Below are positions 26,380 through 32,933 of a stretch of DNA of 64,000 nt, one piece after another. Under the pieces are notes generated by a model. That model saw only the letters and a list, made by a program, of their open reading frames with translations, was not told where the DNA came from and ran no database searches. Position 1 is the stretch's first letter. Each line of letters opens with the position of its first letter. The position numbers were made by a program, and so were the translations under genes. The stretch is from Bacteroidota bacterium (GTDB lineage: Bacteria > Bacteroidota > Bacteroidia > Cytophagales > Cyclobacteriaceae). The stretch covers positions 1-64,000 of the forward strand of contig JAFEAM010000017.1 of assembly GCA_018266395.1 (NCBI GenBank). Reading direction: 5' to 3'.

Positions 26380-26952
26380 TTAACGGGTTGCTGCTCGCAG
26401 CAATTGATATTTAAGATACTGATCCTTTTTCTCCTCCAGGGTTCTGCTCAAGGATTTTTCCTTGTTCCGCAATTCCTGGACAGAAACAATTTGTTGCTGT
26501 CGCTCCATTGGAGGGATGGCTACGGGCAGCTTGCTGAGATTGCTGATAGAAATGGACGGTACGGTTGTGCCCAACTGCTTGTGGAGCATCAGAACATCGG
26601 GCGTGTGGCCCAGGTACCAGGCGAGGTAATGAGGATCAATGCCTTCCATGTTCTCCCGCTTAAGCCTGATCACAATAAAAGTAGAAGAAGCTACTGCAGG
26701 CACCGCTATTTCATCCTCATCAAATACCACAGCATAGTTATAGAGTCCCTTGGCTGCAAATAACACATCACCATGGTGGAGCAGGTGCTTTTCAGTCTTC
26801 GGGCTGGATTTCACCTGGGGCCTGACTGTCTGGTCAAACATGCCAAATTCATTGAAGTGGATTCCCTGGAGGTAATAGGTATCCGCCACGGCATCTGTCT
26901 TTAAATAGAGACCAGTGGTGAGCACAGCGATATTTTCCAGCGTAATTGGCAT
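26380..26952 (-). CDS. Half-size type I specificity subunit (single TRD)
   Basis: From the ATG at 26952 the protein has 190 residues, about half of a normal HsdS. It has one TRD-like region ending GTTVPSISISNLSKLPVAIPPMERQQQIV, the canonical end of a Methylase_S domain, followed by one conserved-region helix (ELRNKEKSLSRTLEEKKDQYLKYQLL). It is the first gene of the operon, before hsdM. Half-size HsdS proteins can dimerise to give symmetric recognition or combine with other subunits. No frame remnants of a second TRD are visible on its 3' side, so it looks like a designed short protein rather than a fresh truncation. Confidence 0.8.
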   Translation of the reverse strand: MPITLENIAVLTTGLYLKTDAVADTYYLQGIHFNEFGMFDQTVRPQVKSSPKTEKHLLHHGDVLFAAKGLYNYAVVFDEDEIAVPAVASSTFIVIRLKRENMEGIDPHYLAWYLGHTPDVLMLHKQLGTTVPSISISNLSKLPVAIPPMERQQQIVSVQELRNKEKSLSRTLEEKKDQYLKYQLLRAATR

Positions 26953-27052
26953 TATTCCTTCGAACGACTGCAAAGGTAGAATAGTTCAATTAATTATGCA
27001 GTATATCATATACTAATAGAATAGTGTTTCAATAATATGACCATAACATGGT

Positions 27053-27087
27053 AATAAGGGCAAAAAGTAACTAGTTTTGCCCTTATT
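27053..27087. promoter_or_regulatory. Perfect 13-bp inverted repeat between divergent operons
   Basis: Arms AATAAGGGCAAAA (27053-27065) and TTTTGCCCTTATT (27075-27087) are perfect reverse complements around a 9-base centre. The site lies between the start of the restriction operon and the start of the SoFic-like gene, whose C-terminus looks like a winged helix. The natural reading is an operator controlling one or both directions; a terminator is unlikely because both flanking genes start here. Confidence 0.7.
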
Positions 27088-27096
27088 GTATCGATG

Positions 27097-27117
27097 AGGG
27101 CACGGCATGCCCTTATT
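27097..27117. promoter_or_regulatory. Second inverted repeat overlapping the Fic start codon
   Basis: Arms AGGGCA (27097-27102) and TGCCCT (27108-27113) flank CGGCA, and the right side continues as GCCCTTATT (27109-27117), the same half-site as in the upstream operator. The annotated ATG at 27107 is inside it. If the alternative ATG at 27131 is used, the site falls in the leader instead. Confidence 0.6.
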
Positions 27118-28216
27118 CAACCAGGCTGAAATGGCATTTGATCCTCTCGTACCATATAATGAACTGCCCGGCCTTCCGCCGGTAGAAGAGCTGGAAACAG
27201 CCGGTATCCTGAAGCTTTCGATTCGGGCTCACCGGGCATTGGCCAAACTGGAAGGCTCGATTCATACCCTTCCCAATCCTTCCATCCTGATCGACTCTAT
27301 CGGTTTACAGGAAGCCAAAGTCAGTTCCGAGATTGAGAATATCGTCACCACCCATGATGAGCTGTACCAATACGCCATCGCAGACCGGGCAGTAGAAAAT
27401 GCAGCAACCAAAGAAGTACTCCACTACAAGCAAGCACTGTGGAACGGATTCAATGAAGTAAAAGAGAAAGGCGCGTTAACCACGAACTTGTTCATCAGGA
27501 TCGTTCAAACCATCAAAGAGAACCAGGCAGGCATTCGCACCACGCCGGGTACACAGATCATCAACGACCGGACCCGCGAAGTGATTTACACGCCGCCTAT
27601 GGCTGGCGACCTTATCCGCGATAAACTCAAGAATCTTGAGCAGTTCCTGAACCTGAATGATGATGGTCTTGATCCTCTTGTAAAAATGGCCGTGGCTCAT
27701 TACCAGTTTGAGGCCATTCATCCCTTCAGCGATGGAAATGGCAGAACCGGGCGCATTATTAACATTCTGTACCTCGTGCAGCAGGAGTTGATCTCATTAC
27801 CCATCCTGTATATGAGCCGCTACATCCTGGACAACCGCCAGGATTACTACAGGTTGTTGCGCGAAGTAACAGAGAATGGCAACTGGCAGTCATGGATTAA
27901 CTACCTCATCCGTGCTGTTGAAGAAACCAGCAGGCTCACGCTGCACAAGATTGAAGCAATTCGGGAGACCATGTCCACCATGGGAGAGTCAATCAAGAAA
28001 GAGATTCCAAAAATCTACTCCAAGGATTTGATAGAGGTCCTGTTCCACCATCCTTACTCCAAGCGTCAGTTTCTGGAGGATGCCGGAATAGCAAAAGCAA
28101 AGACCGCCGGTGTCTACCTAAGTCAACTGGAAGAGAAGGGGTATTTGAAGAGTGTGGAATTGGGGAGGGAGAGGTTGTATTTGAATATCTCTTTTCTGAA
28201 TATTTTGAAGCAATAG
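27107..28216 (+). CDS. Fic protein adenylyltransferase, SoFic-like, with winged helix
   Basis: The 369-residue protein matches the Shewanella SoFic architecture in length and order: Fic_N region with the inhibitory motif S73SEIEN78 (class II), the core with HYQFEAIHPFSDGNGRTGR (active site HPFSDGNGR at 205-213) and a C-terminal winged helix (about 300-369, KRQFLEDAGIAKAKTAGVYLSQLEEKGYL). It transfers AMP to proteins or to itself. The start at 27107 lies in an inverted repeat; M9 (27131) is an equally good start. Autoregulation through the winged helix and the AAGGGCA repeats is an inference. The next gene follows after 20 bases. Confidence 0.9.
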   Translation: MPLFNQAEMAFDPLVPYNELPGLPPVEELETAGILKLSIRAHRALAKLEGSIHTLPNPSILIDSIGLQEAKVSSEIENIVTTHDELYQYAIADRAVENAATKEVLHYKQALWNGFNEVKEKGALTTNLFIRIVQTIKENQAGIRTTPGTQIINDRTREVIYTPPMAGDLIRDKLKNLEQFLNLNDDGLDPLVKMAVAHYQFEAIHPFSDGNGRTGRIINILYLVQQELISLPILYMSRYILDNRQDYYRLLREVTENGNWQSWINYLIRAVEETSRLTLHKIEAIRETMSTMGESIKKEIPKIYSKDLIEVLFHHPYSKRQFLEDAGIAKAKTAGVYLSQLEEKGYLKSVELGRERLYLNISFLNILKQ

Positions 28217-28236
28217 TTCAGTAGCCTTCCTACGAT

Positions 28237-29085
28237 ATGAGATCACCTCATGACCTATGTTTATTGTGCCAGAATTCCAAAGCAGTAAAGAGGAATTCGC
28301 ACATTATTCCGAGGTTCCTGACCAAGTCAATGATCATAAACGACGCGAAAAAGCAGAGCTACCTGATAGACGTAAGGAAGCAGCCAAACAAATCTAAAAT
28401 TGTCCAGGACTCAGCAAAACTTGATTACATACTTTGCCCTCATTGTGAGAGCTATTTTGGTATTCTTGAGAAACGCATCACAAAAAGCCCGCTCCAAAAG
28501 ATTAGAAATCAGATTCCTCCCAAAGATGTAGAGTTCGTTACCAATGCCGGTGGGCTAACCCATGTACGATTGCACCATTCTGACATACTCAGTTTCCATT
28601 TGTTTTGGCTGTCCATTCTTTGGAGATGTTCTATCTCTACTGAGGAACTATTCAAAGGCGTTAAACTTGAGCCCGGCTTCGAGGAATCTTTGAGAATAGC
28701 TTTGTTGAATTACAAGTCGACCAGGGAAGCAGAATTTTCCAAGCTAATCCAGGCACATGAGTCGACTCTGCCCTTCGTTCGCTATGTATTATTAACACCA
28801 AAAACGCTTGGCAAAAGATCTAATGGAATTGTTGCAATAATCAAGTCTAAAGCTCCGCTACACGTGCTGGCGTTAAATGAGTACTGGCTTGCAATGTCCA
28901 ACGACCCCGCAGATGAATTCATCAATAACTTGAACGAGATCAGCAACCGAACGCAAGAGATGAATTCAGTCAAAATTTGGATCCTTGATAAAGAAGCTTG
29001 GGATAACGTCCATAGAGATCAAACTGCTCGACTCGTAAATCTTCATTTTCAACATTTGAAAGATCAAGAGCATCACAATTCCTGA
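28237..29085 (+). CDS. HNH-like zinc-binding protein
   Basis: The 282-residue protein begins with a C8xxC11 pair, then SHIIPRF (H22), and a second knuckle C67PHC70-E. This order of CxxC, (E/S)HIIP and CxxC resembles a treble-clef HNH nuclease or an HNH-derived zinc finger. The rest is mixed alpha/beta with a hydrophobic patch LSFHLFWLSILWRC (about 116-130). The canonical HNH asparagine and last histidine are not obvious, so nuclease activity is uncertain. It lies 20 bases after the SoFic-like gene and is probably co-transcribed with it, at the edge of the restriction island. Confidence 0.6.
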   Translation: MRSPHDLCLLCQNSKAVKRNSHIIPRFLTKSMIINDAKKQSYLIDVRKQPNKSKIVQDSAKLDYILCPHCESYFGILEKRITKSPLQKIRNQIPPKDVEFVTNAGGLTHVRLHHSDILSFHLFWLSILWRCSISTEELFKGVKLEPGFEESLRIALLNYKSTREAEFSKLIQAHESTLPFVRYVLLTPKTLGKRSNGIVAIIKSKAPLHVLALNEYWLAMSNDPADEFINNLNEISNRTQEMNSVKIWILDKEAWDNVHRDQTARLVNLHFQHLKDQEHHNS

Positions 29086-29122
29086 GTTATCTCAAGACTT
29101 CCTTATCGCACGCCGTTCACTT

Positions 29123-29275
29123 CTACACCTTTCTTTTCTCGCGCCTCTCTTCCCTAATCCTTTTCGCCACTTCCGCATCCGGCGTATATACCTTATTCAA
29201 CTTCTCCACAATAATTCCCACCTGCTTGGGTGTAAACAAATATCCGAGGCGCTGGCCCAGCTCGAGCTCATCGTC
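29123..29275 (-). pseudogene. C-terminal gene remnant fused to repeat DNA
   Basis: The last 50 or so codons look like a real protein end (DDELELGQRLGYLFTPKQVG, then a charged tail KRIREERREKRKV). The upstream part of the same open frame (to 29398) is translated from GTTCAAAGTTCC and GGGTTCCGGGTTCC repeats and cannot be genuine. I read this as the 3' remnant of a gene whose 5' part was replaced by repeat DNA. Confidence 0.4.
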
Positions 29276-29438
29276 GGGATTGTGCGTTCTGGGTTCTGGG
29301 TAGTTCCGGGTTCCTGGTTCCGGGTTCCGGAACTCGATGAATGTCGGGGCAAGCCTGGAACTTTGAACCTTGAACTTTGAAACTGCTCTTTGTTTCAAGT
29401 TTCAGATTTCAGATTAGCCCCGACATTCATCGTCGGGG
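29270..29438. repeat. Low-complexity repeats with one 21-bp palindrome
   Basis: GGTTCCGGGTTCCGG-like words, TTTGAACCTTGAAC-like words and TTTCAGATTTCAG follow each other, ending in a full CCCCGAC/GTCGGGG palindrome at 29418-29438. A half palindrome (ATGAATGTCGGGGCAAGCC) lies at about 29337-29355 and a further half near 29268. The mixture is the same as at 6120-6280. Confidence 0.65.
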
Positions 29439-29712
29439 TTTCAGGACTCCCTGTGGAATCAGGCTTCAACGATGAAGCGTGATACCCCGTTGTGTAAAGT
29501 GCTTTGGCAGCTTTATCCGACATCTGCTGCTTGGCCTACTGCGCCGCCAACAGAAACTTTTCCTGGACAGCGAGCTGCGCAGGAGTGGCTTTTGCACGAC
29601 GGTCCGGTTTGTTTGCCATCTGCAACTGGTTGCCTGTCTTCCTGATAACATCCGTGTCTCCCAGCAATCCGCGCACACCGCGGAGGAGGATATTGTTTTT
29701 GATTAAGCTCAT
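29395..29712 (-). pseudogene. Small Bacteroidota protein gene broken by an amber codon
   Basis: The minus-strand frame starts MSLIKNNILLRGVRGLLGDTD and runs to FLLAAQ, then a TAG at 29536-29538. In the same frame it continues AKQQMSDKAAKALYTTGYHAS down to 29395. The start resembles a conserved Bacteroidota hypothetical family that begins SLIKNNIVLRGMRGLLGD and later has a KALYxTG segment, so the frame on both sides of the TAG belongs to one protein. The 3' part then runs into the 21-bp palindrome. One substitution (probably a sense TAC/TAT to TAG) plus loss of the C-terminus explains it. Confidence 0.65.
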
Positions 29713-29830
29713 TTCCATTTGAATTAAAATTTCACATCGTCTGCGGTGATGCCTGATTTTCCGGGCGCCCTGGAAAGCCGGCGTCCACCTGTCCGCGATG
29801 CTTGATGCAAATGTGAAACACCCGGTTGAC

Positions 29831-29900
29831 GCGTTGGCCGGATCTGGCCGGAATTGGCCGGAATTGGCCGGATTTGGCAGAACTTGGCAGAATCTAGGAT
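29831..29900. repeat. 10-bp-phased TTGGCCG array
   Basis: Seven consecutive 10-base units share the consensus GAATTGGCCG (units read GCGTTGGCCG, GATCTGGCCG, GAATTGGCCG twice, GATTTGGCAG, AACTTGGCAG, AATCTAGGAT). The unit is 10 bases, so it is not codon-phased but matches one helical turn. Confidence 0.85.
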
Positions 29901-29936
29901 GACCTTTCGGAACTTTTGGCAGAACCTGGGAGGAGA

Positions 29937-30092
29937 GTCTATAGCGGTCTATAGATCGTGGCCATGTGGTCTATAGAATTCTCGAACACGTTCAAAACAC
30001 ATTCAAAACACATTCAAAAGACGTCCTATAGAACGTCTATAAAACGTCTATAAAAAGTGTATAGCGGGTCTATGGCAGGTCTATAGCGGGTC
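29937..30092. repeat. 10/11-bp-phased GTCTATA and TTCAAAAC arrays
   Basis: GTCTATAG occurs at 29937, 29947 and 29969. TTCAAAAC occurs at 29991, 30002 and 30013 (11-base period). GTCTATA or a close variant starts at 30035, 30046, 30057, 30068 and 30079, with a last GTC at 30090, exactly every 11 bases. No coding frame fits. Together with the TTGGCCG array it forms about 260 bases of helically phased sites upstream of the broken minus-strand gene. Confidence 0.85.
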
Positions 30093-30298
30093 GCAAGCGC
30101 CGGGGTGGTCGCGTCTGAAGGACGACCCGGCCATAAACCTGACAAGGGTCGGCTCAAGGCTGTCACTTAACGATTGTTAGGTCCGGATGCTCAGACCCCA
30201 GGCGTTAGTCTTGAGAAGCAATCTCCGCAAGTTTCTTTCTATTAATCGTCGTCATTGTAAGGAGCTCGACCAGGGGCGACGAAGCAAGTCTGATTATT

Positions 30299-30475
30299 GT
30301 TTCGCGCAAAGCTCGCCAAGGCGCAAAAAATATTGGTTAGTAATAAGGCCTCGCAGGCTCGGGAGATCGCCAAGAGATGAAACGGCGTTTTCTGAGAATC
30401 TTCGCGGACTTCCGAGCTACGCGAGGGTAACTTATTATCATTAAGGCTTAGCGATTTTGCGGCTTTGCGTGAAAC
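30299..30475 (+). repeat. Composite palindromic repeat, copy B
   Basis: This 177-bp copy matches copy A, with outer arms GTTTCGCGCAAAGCTCGCC and TTGCGTGAAAC and the nested arms CCTCGCAGGCTCGGGAG and CCGAGCTACGCGAGG. It is preceded at about 30252-30292 by sequence with GGGGCGACGAAGCAAG that looks like an inverted form of the unit found after copy A, and followed by a degenerate hairpin unit (to about 30535). Confidence 0.8.
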
Positions 30476-30557
30476 TTTTTGCACTGCGCAATGGGTTTTG
30501 CTTCGTCAGCACATGGGATGTACCTCTTCGCAAAGTGGTCTTGAATAAAAACAAAGC

Positions 30558-31091
30558 TTAAGCGAAAAACAGTTCGCGCAGGGTGCCGAGCAGCGCCAGT
30601 ACGATACCAACAAGTACCACATGGTAGAGTTTTATAGGCACGAGCGGCAGGATAACGGTAGCATGACCGCGCTTTTCCAGCCAACGAAGCCAAAAAGCTG
30701 TGACGACGAGCGATGGGACGAGAATGTAGCCGTAAGCGGCGCCTCTGTATTCCTCCAGCATCAGGATGAAATAGATCAACACGGCCGGAAGCAGCCCGAT
30801 GGCGAGGGTGAAGTAATCACCCACCCAGACTAGCCCGGTAACTTCTTCCACGAAAGTCGGAGGTGACGGGGGTGGTGTACTTTCAGCGGAAGCAGGTGTG
30901 ATCTTTCGCCTGGCGGCTGCGAGGGCATCGGTGACAAGTTTGAGAGCAAGCACAGGCACCGACAAAACGATCCATACAGACGGGATGGTGGCAAGCTCGA
31001 AATACTTGCTGCCGCTGATGAGGGCGCAGAAGAAAGGGGTGAGGGCAGCGGAGAGCAGGAGCGAAAAGCGAATGGTCCGGAGAAATTTCAT
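30558..31091 (-). CDS. Hypothetical multi-pass membrane protein
   Basis: From the ATG at 31091 (MKFLRTIRFSLLLSAALTPFF) the frame encodes 177 residues with about five hydrophobic segments and a Pro/Ser-rich loop (ASAESTPPPSPPTF, about 66-79) between the second and third. No family is recognised. It is flanked on both sides by copies B and C of the composite repeat, so it sits in a repeat-bounded pocket of about 670 bases. Confidence 0.6.
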   Translation of the reverse strand: MKFLRTIRFSLLLSAALTPFFCALISGSKYFELATIPSVWIVLSVPVLALKLVTDALAAARRKITPASAESTPPPSPPTFVEEVTGLVWVGDYFTLAIGLLPAVLIYFILMLEEYRGAAYGYILVPSLVVTAFWLRWLEKRGHATVILPLVPIKLYHVVLVGIVLALLGTLRELFFA

Positions 31092-31149
31092 GGCCAGGCA
31101 GACCTTGCAAGATAAGTACTTCGGTGTGAAGCAAGCCACCTCACTTTTG

Positions 31150-31347
31150 TTTCACGCACCTGCCTGCCGGCAGGCAGGGAGGCGCCAAGACGCAAAAAAT
31201 TGATGCTTAGATAAGAAGGCCTCGCAGGCTCGGGAGATCGCCAAGGGATGAAGACAGCGCTTTCAGAGAATCTTTGCTGACTTCCGAGCTACGCGAGGGT
31301 AACTTTTTGTTATTAATGCTTTGCGATTTTGCGGCTCTGCGTGAAAC
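31150..31347 (+). repeat. Composite palindromic repeat, copy C
   Basis: This copy is 198 bp long and the same as A and B, except that a 20-base perfect palindrome is inserted in its left outer arm at 31159-31178. Removing those 20 bases restores the CACGCA-GAGGCGCC junction seen in copy A. It fills most of the gap between two minus-strand genes. Confidence 0.85.
31159..31178. repeat. Perfect 20-bp palindrome inserted in copy C
   Basis: The sequence is CCTGCCTGCC followed by GGCAGGCAGG. It interrupts the repeat arm with no loss of flanking bases and no target duplication that I can see. Similar CCTGCCGGCAGG palindromes are known as highly iterated intergenic elements in several environmental lineages, from memory. 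Confidence 0.8.
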
Positions 31348-31401
31348 ATTTTTTGCTCTTAGCAATGACAAGTCTAGGTTGCTTTGTGGCAAAGGCGCCA
31401 T

Positions 31402-31836
31402 CTATTTATCAGGAATGGTCGTCATTTTTTGAATGTGCCATCCACCTTTTTCAAGCCATTTCCAATTCACCACGAATCTTCCTGACACCGTGACGGTGTC
31501 CCTTTGGGGAAGAATATCGGTTTGCCGGTATGAACCTGTATGAGTGGCACTATCGGCAGAGATGTTGATTGAGTCGGTAGTGGATTCCTGAAAAATCACC
31601 TTGATATTTTCGAACTTATGCAACAGGGCTCTTATTGAATCTCTTCCAATGGCGACTCCGCCGAGATTTCCGTCAGGGGTGTAGAGATTGGCAATGGAGT
31701 CAACTTGCATTTCCAAAATGAACCGATCGTATCTTCTCATGGCTTGTACAATCTCATCTTTTGAATGCTTGCCCTTGCAAGAGAAAAGTAAGACGATCAA
31801 AATGAAAGCAGTTGTAAGTAAATGGAGCTTTGTCAT
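31402..31836 (-). CDS. NTF2/SnoaL-like lipoprotein
   Basis: The 144-residue protein has a lipoprotein signal (ending LIVLLFSC, Cys about residue 20) and an NTF2-like pattern: first helices HSKDEIVQAMRRYDRFILEMQVDSIANLYTPDG, then strands with GRDSIRALL, SADSATHTGSYRQTD, TVSGRFVVNWKW and GGWHIQKM. This matches DUF4440/SnoaL-type proteins exported by Bacteroidota. It has no catalytic residues I can identify; ligand binding or a toxin-immunity-like fold is possible. It is monocistronic. Confidence 0.75.
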   Translation of the reverse strand: MTKLHLLTTAFILIVLLFSCKGKHSKDEIVQAMRRYDRFILEMQVDSIANLYTPDGNLGGVAIGRDSIRALLHKFENIKVIFQESTTDSINISADSATHTGSYRQTDILPQRDTVTVSGRFVVNWKWLEKGGWHIQKMTTIPDK

Positions 31837-32144
31837 GATAAACAGGTTAATTCGGTGTCAAAACCTTTATTCTGCATATGGGTTTCAGTTTGGTATTTCA
31901 TTAACGATAAAGAAATAAAACAATATAAACTGCAGCAGGAATGTGAATAGCCAAATCGCAATTATCCACCAGCCTTTCTTGAGCCGCTGTCTGTAGATTT
32001 CGAATCTTGATGCGGAAATTGCAATTCCCCCTGATCATGCATTCGTGATGAACGTCTTCTATGATCGTGGCTAAGGCACGCGTCGCAGCCGCCGCGCCAG
32101 ATCAGCCTCTTAAGAAGTGCATCATTTCCGCAGCGACTGCCATC
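31837..32144. other. Intergenic gap, only a start-less frame
   Basis: A 49-codon stop-to-stop frame on the minus strand (31885-32034) reads RFEIYRQRLKKGWWIIAIWLFTFLLQFILFYFF, very like a single-pass membrane protein, but it has no ATG, GTG or TTG before the hydrophobic part. It may be the remnant of a small membrane protein gene. Nothing else is visible. Confidence 0.3.
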
Positions 32145-32738
32145 TTACGATCCAATGGTCCCGGTCTTCACTTTCCCGGCTCGCTTGTAATTGGCGATGA
32201 TGACGCCGCTGGGTGTTACGACAGAATCTGTCAATGTGAAGGCTGCCGGAATCGCAGTATTATCAAAGAGCTTCTTGCCCTTGCCTAAAATCACAGGATG
32301 GATCTTCAGCCTCAGTTCGTCTGCGAGATCATGCTTGAACAGCAGATGAGCCACTTCACTGCTTCCCCAAACCTGAAGATCGGGACCTTTTGATTGCTTG
32401 AGTTTTTTGATATCGGCCACACCTTTCAGGAAGACGGAATTTTTCCATTCCGACTTCTTACGGGTTTTGGACACCACGTATTTCATGCCTTCGTTGATGC
32501 CAGGCCAGAATTCTGCATGCGCGGGCCAATACCTTTCCCAGATCTCAAATGTCTTTCTGCCCAGCAGATATTCGGCTGGCCTCAGCTCTTCCTGTACCAC
32601 CTTGTCATAGACTTCGTCACCAAATGGTTCCACCCAGCCACCCAACTTGAAAGCGCCGGATGTATCTTCCTTCGGTGCACCCGGCGACTGCAACACTCCG
32701 TCAAGGGTGATCATGGAGAGGATGGTTATTTTTCTCAT
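32145..32738 (-). CDS. Dihydrofolate reductase-like protein (RibD C-terminal family)
   Basis: The 197-residue protein belongs to the RibD_C/DHFR-like family common in soil bacteria: N-terminal strand KITILSMITLDGVLQSPG, LLGRKTFEIWERYWP, KYVVSKTRKKSEWKNSVFL, LQVWGSSEVAHLLFKHDLADELRLKIHPVILGKGKKLF. It is expected to bind NAD(P)H and reduce a small substrate; a true role in folate metabolism is not implied. It is cytoplasmic and monocistronic, with a palindrome array upstream. Confidence 0.85.
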   Translation of the reverse strand: MRKITILSMITLDGVLQSPGAPKEDTSGAFKLGGWVEPFGDEVYDKVVQEELRPAEYLLGRKTFEIWERYWPAHAEFWPGINEGMKYVVSKTRKKSEWKNSVFLKGVADIKKLKQSKGPDLQVWGSSEVAHLLFKHDLADELRLKIHPVILGKGKKLFDNTAIPAAFTLTDSVVTPSGVIIANYKRAGKVKTGTIGS

Positions 32739-32792
32739 GACATTGAATTTAGGTGGTTCAGCTGACTATTGAAAGTTCCTTTTCTTTAGTTT

Positions 32793-32888
32793 CCCCGACG
32801 ATGAATGTCGGGGCAGGCCCCGACGATAAATGTCGGGGCAAGCCCTGACGATGAATGTTGGGCTGGCCCCAGACGATAAATGTCGGGG
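32793..32888. repeat. Array of four CCCCGAC/GTCGGGG palindromes
   Basis: Units start at about 32793, 32818, 32842 and 32867, a 25-base period. Each has arms CCCCGAC and GTCGGGG (unit 3 GCCCTGAC/GTTGGGC, unit 4 with one extra A) and a centre GATGAAT or GATAAAT, with 4-base spacers. The array lies between two minus-strand genes. Confidence 0.85.
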
Positions 32889-32933
32889 AGCTAAACAACA
32901 TCCAGGTCTCTCAATGATTTGTACGTTTCAGCA

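Noticed and set aside
22304-26952. Phase-variable inversion between the half HsdS and full HsdS genes
   Set aside because: No long inverted repeats between the two genes and no invertase gene are visible; both are in the same orientation.
29831-30092. CRISPR or coding repeat array
   Set aside because: Periods are 10 and 11 bases without unique spacers and do not fit codons.
30214-30264. Sixteen-codon minus-strand frame MTTINRKKLAEIASQD
   Set aside because: Too short to support and lies inside repeat-border sequence; could be a gene-start remnant but no evidence.
30187-30444. 85-codon plus-strand frame over copy B of the composite repeat
   Set aside because: It is translated from the non-coding repeat; other copies do not keep the frame.
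31885-32034. Small membrane protein gene
   Set aside because: The frame looks like a membrane segment but has no start codon before it; kept only as a possible remnant.
32793-32888. CRISPR-like spacing of four repeats
   Set aside because: Repeat units are palindromes of 21 bases with 4-base spacers, no spacer diversity and no cas genes.
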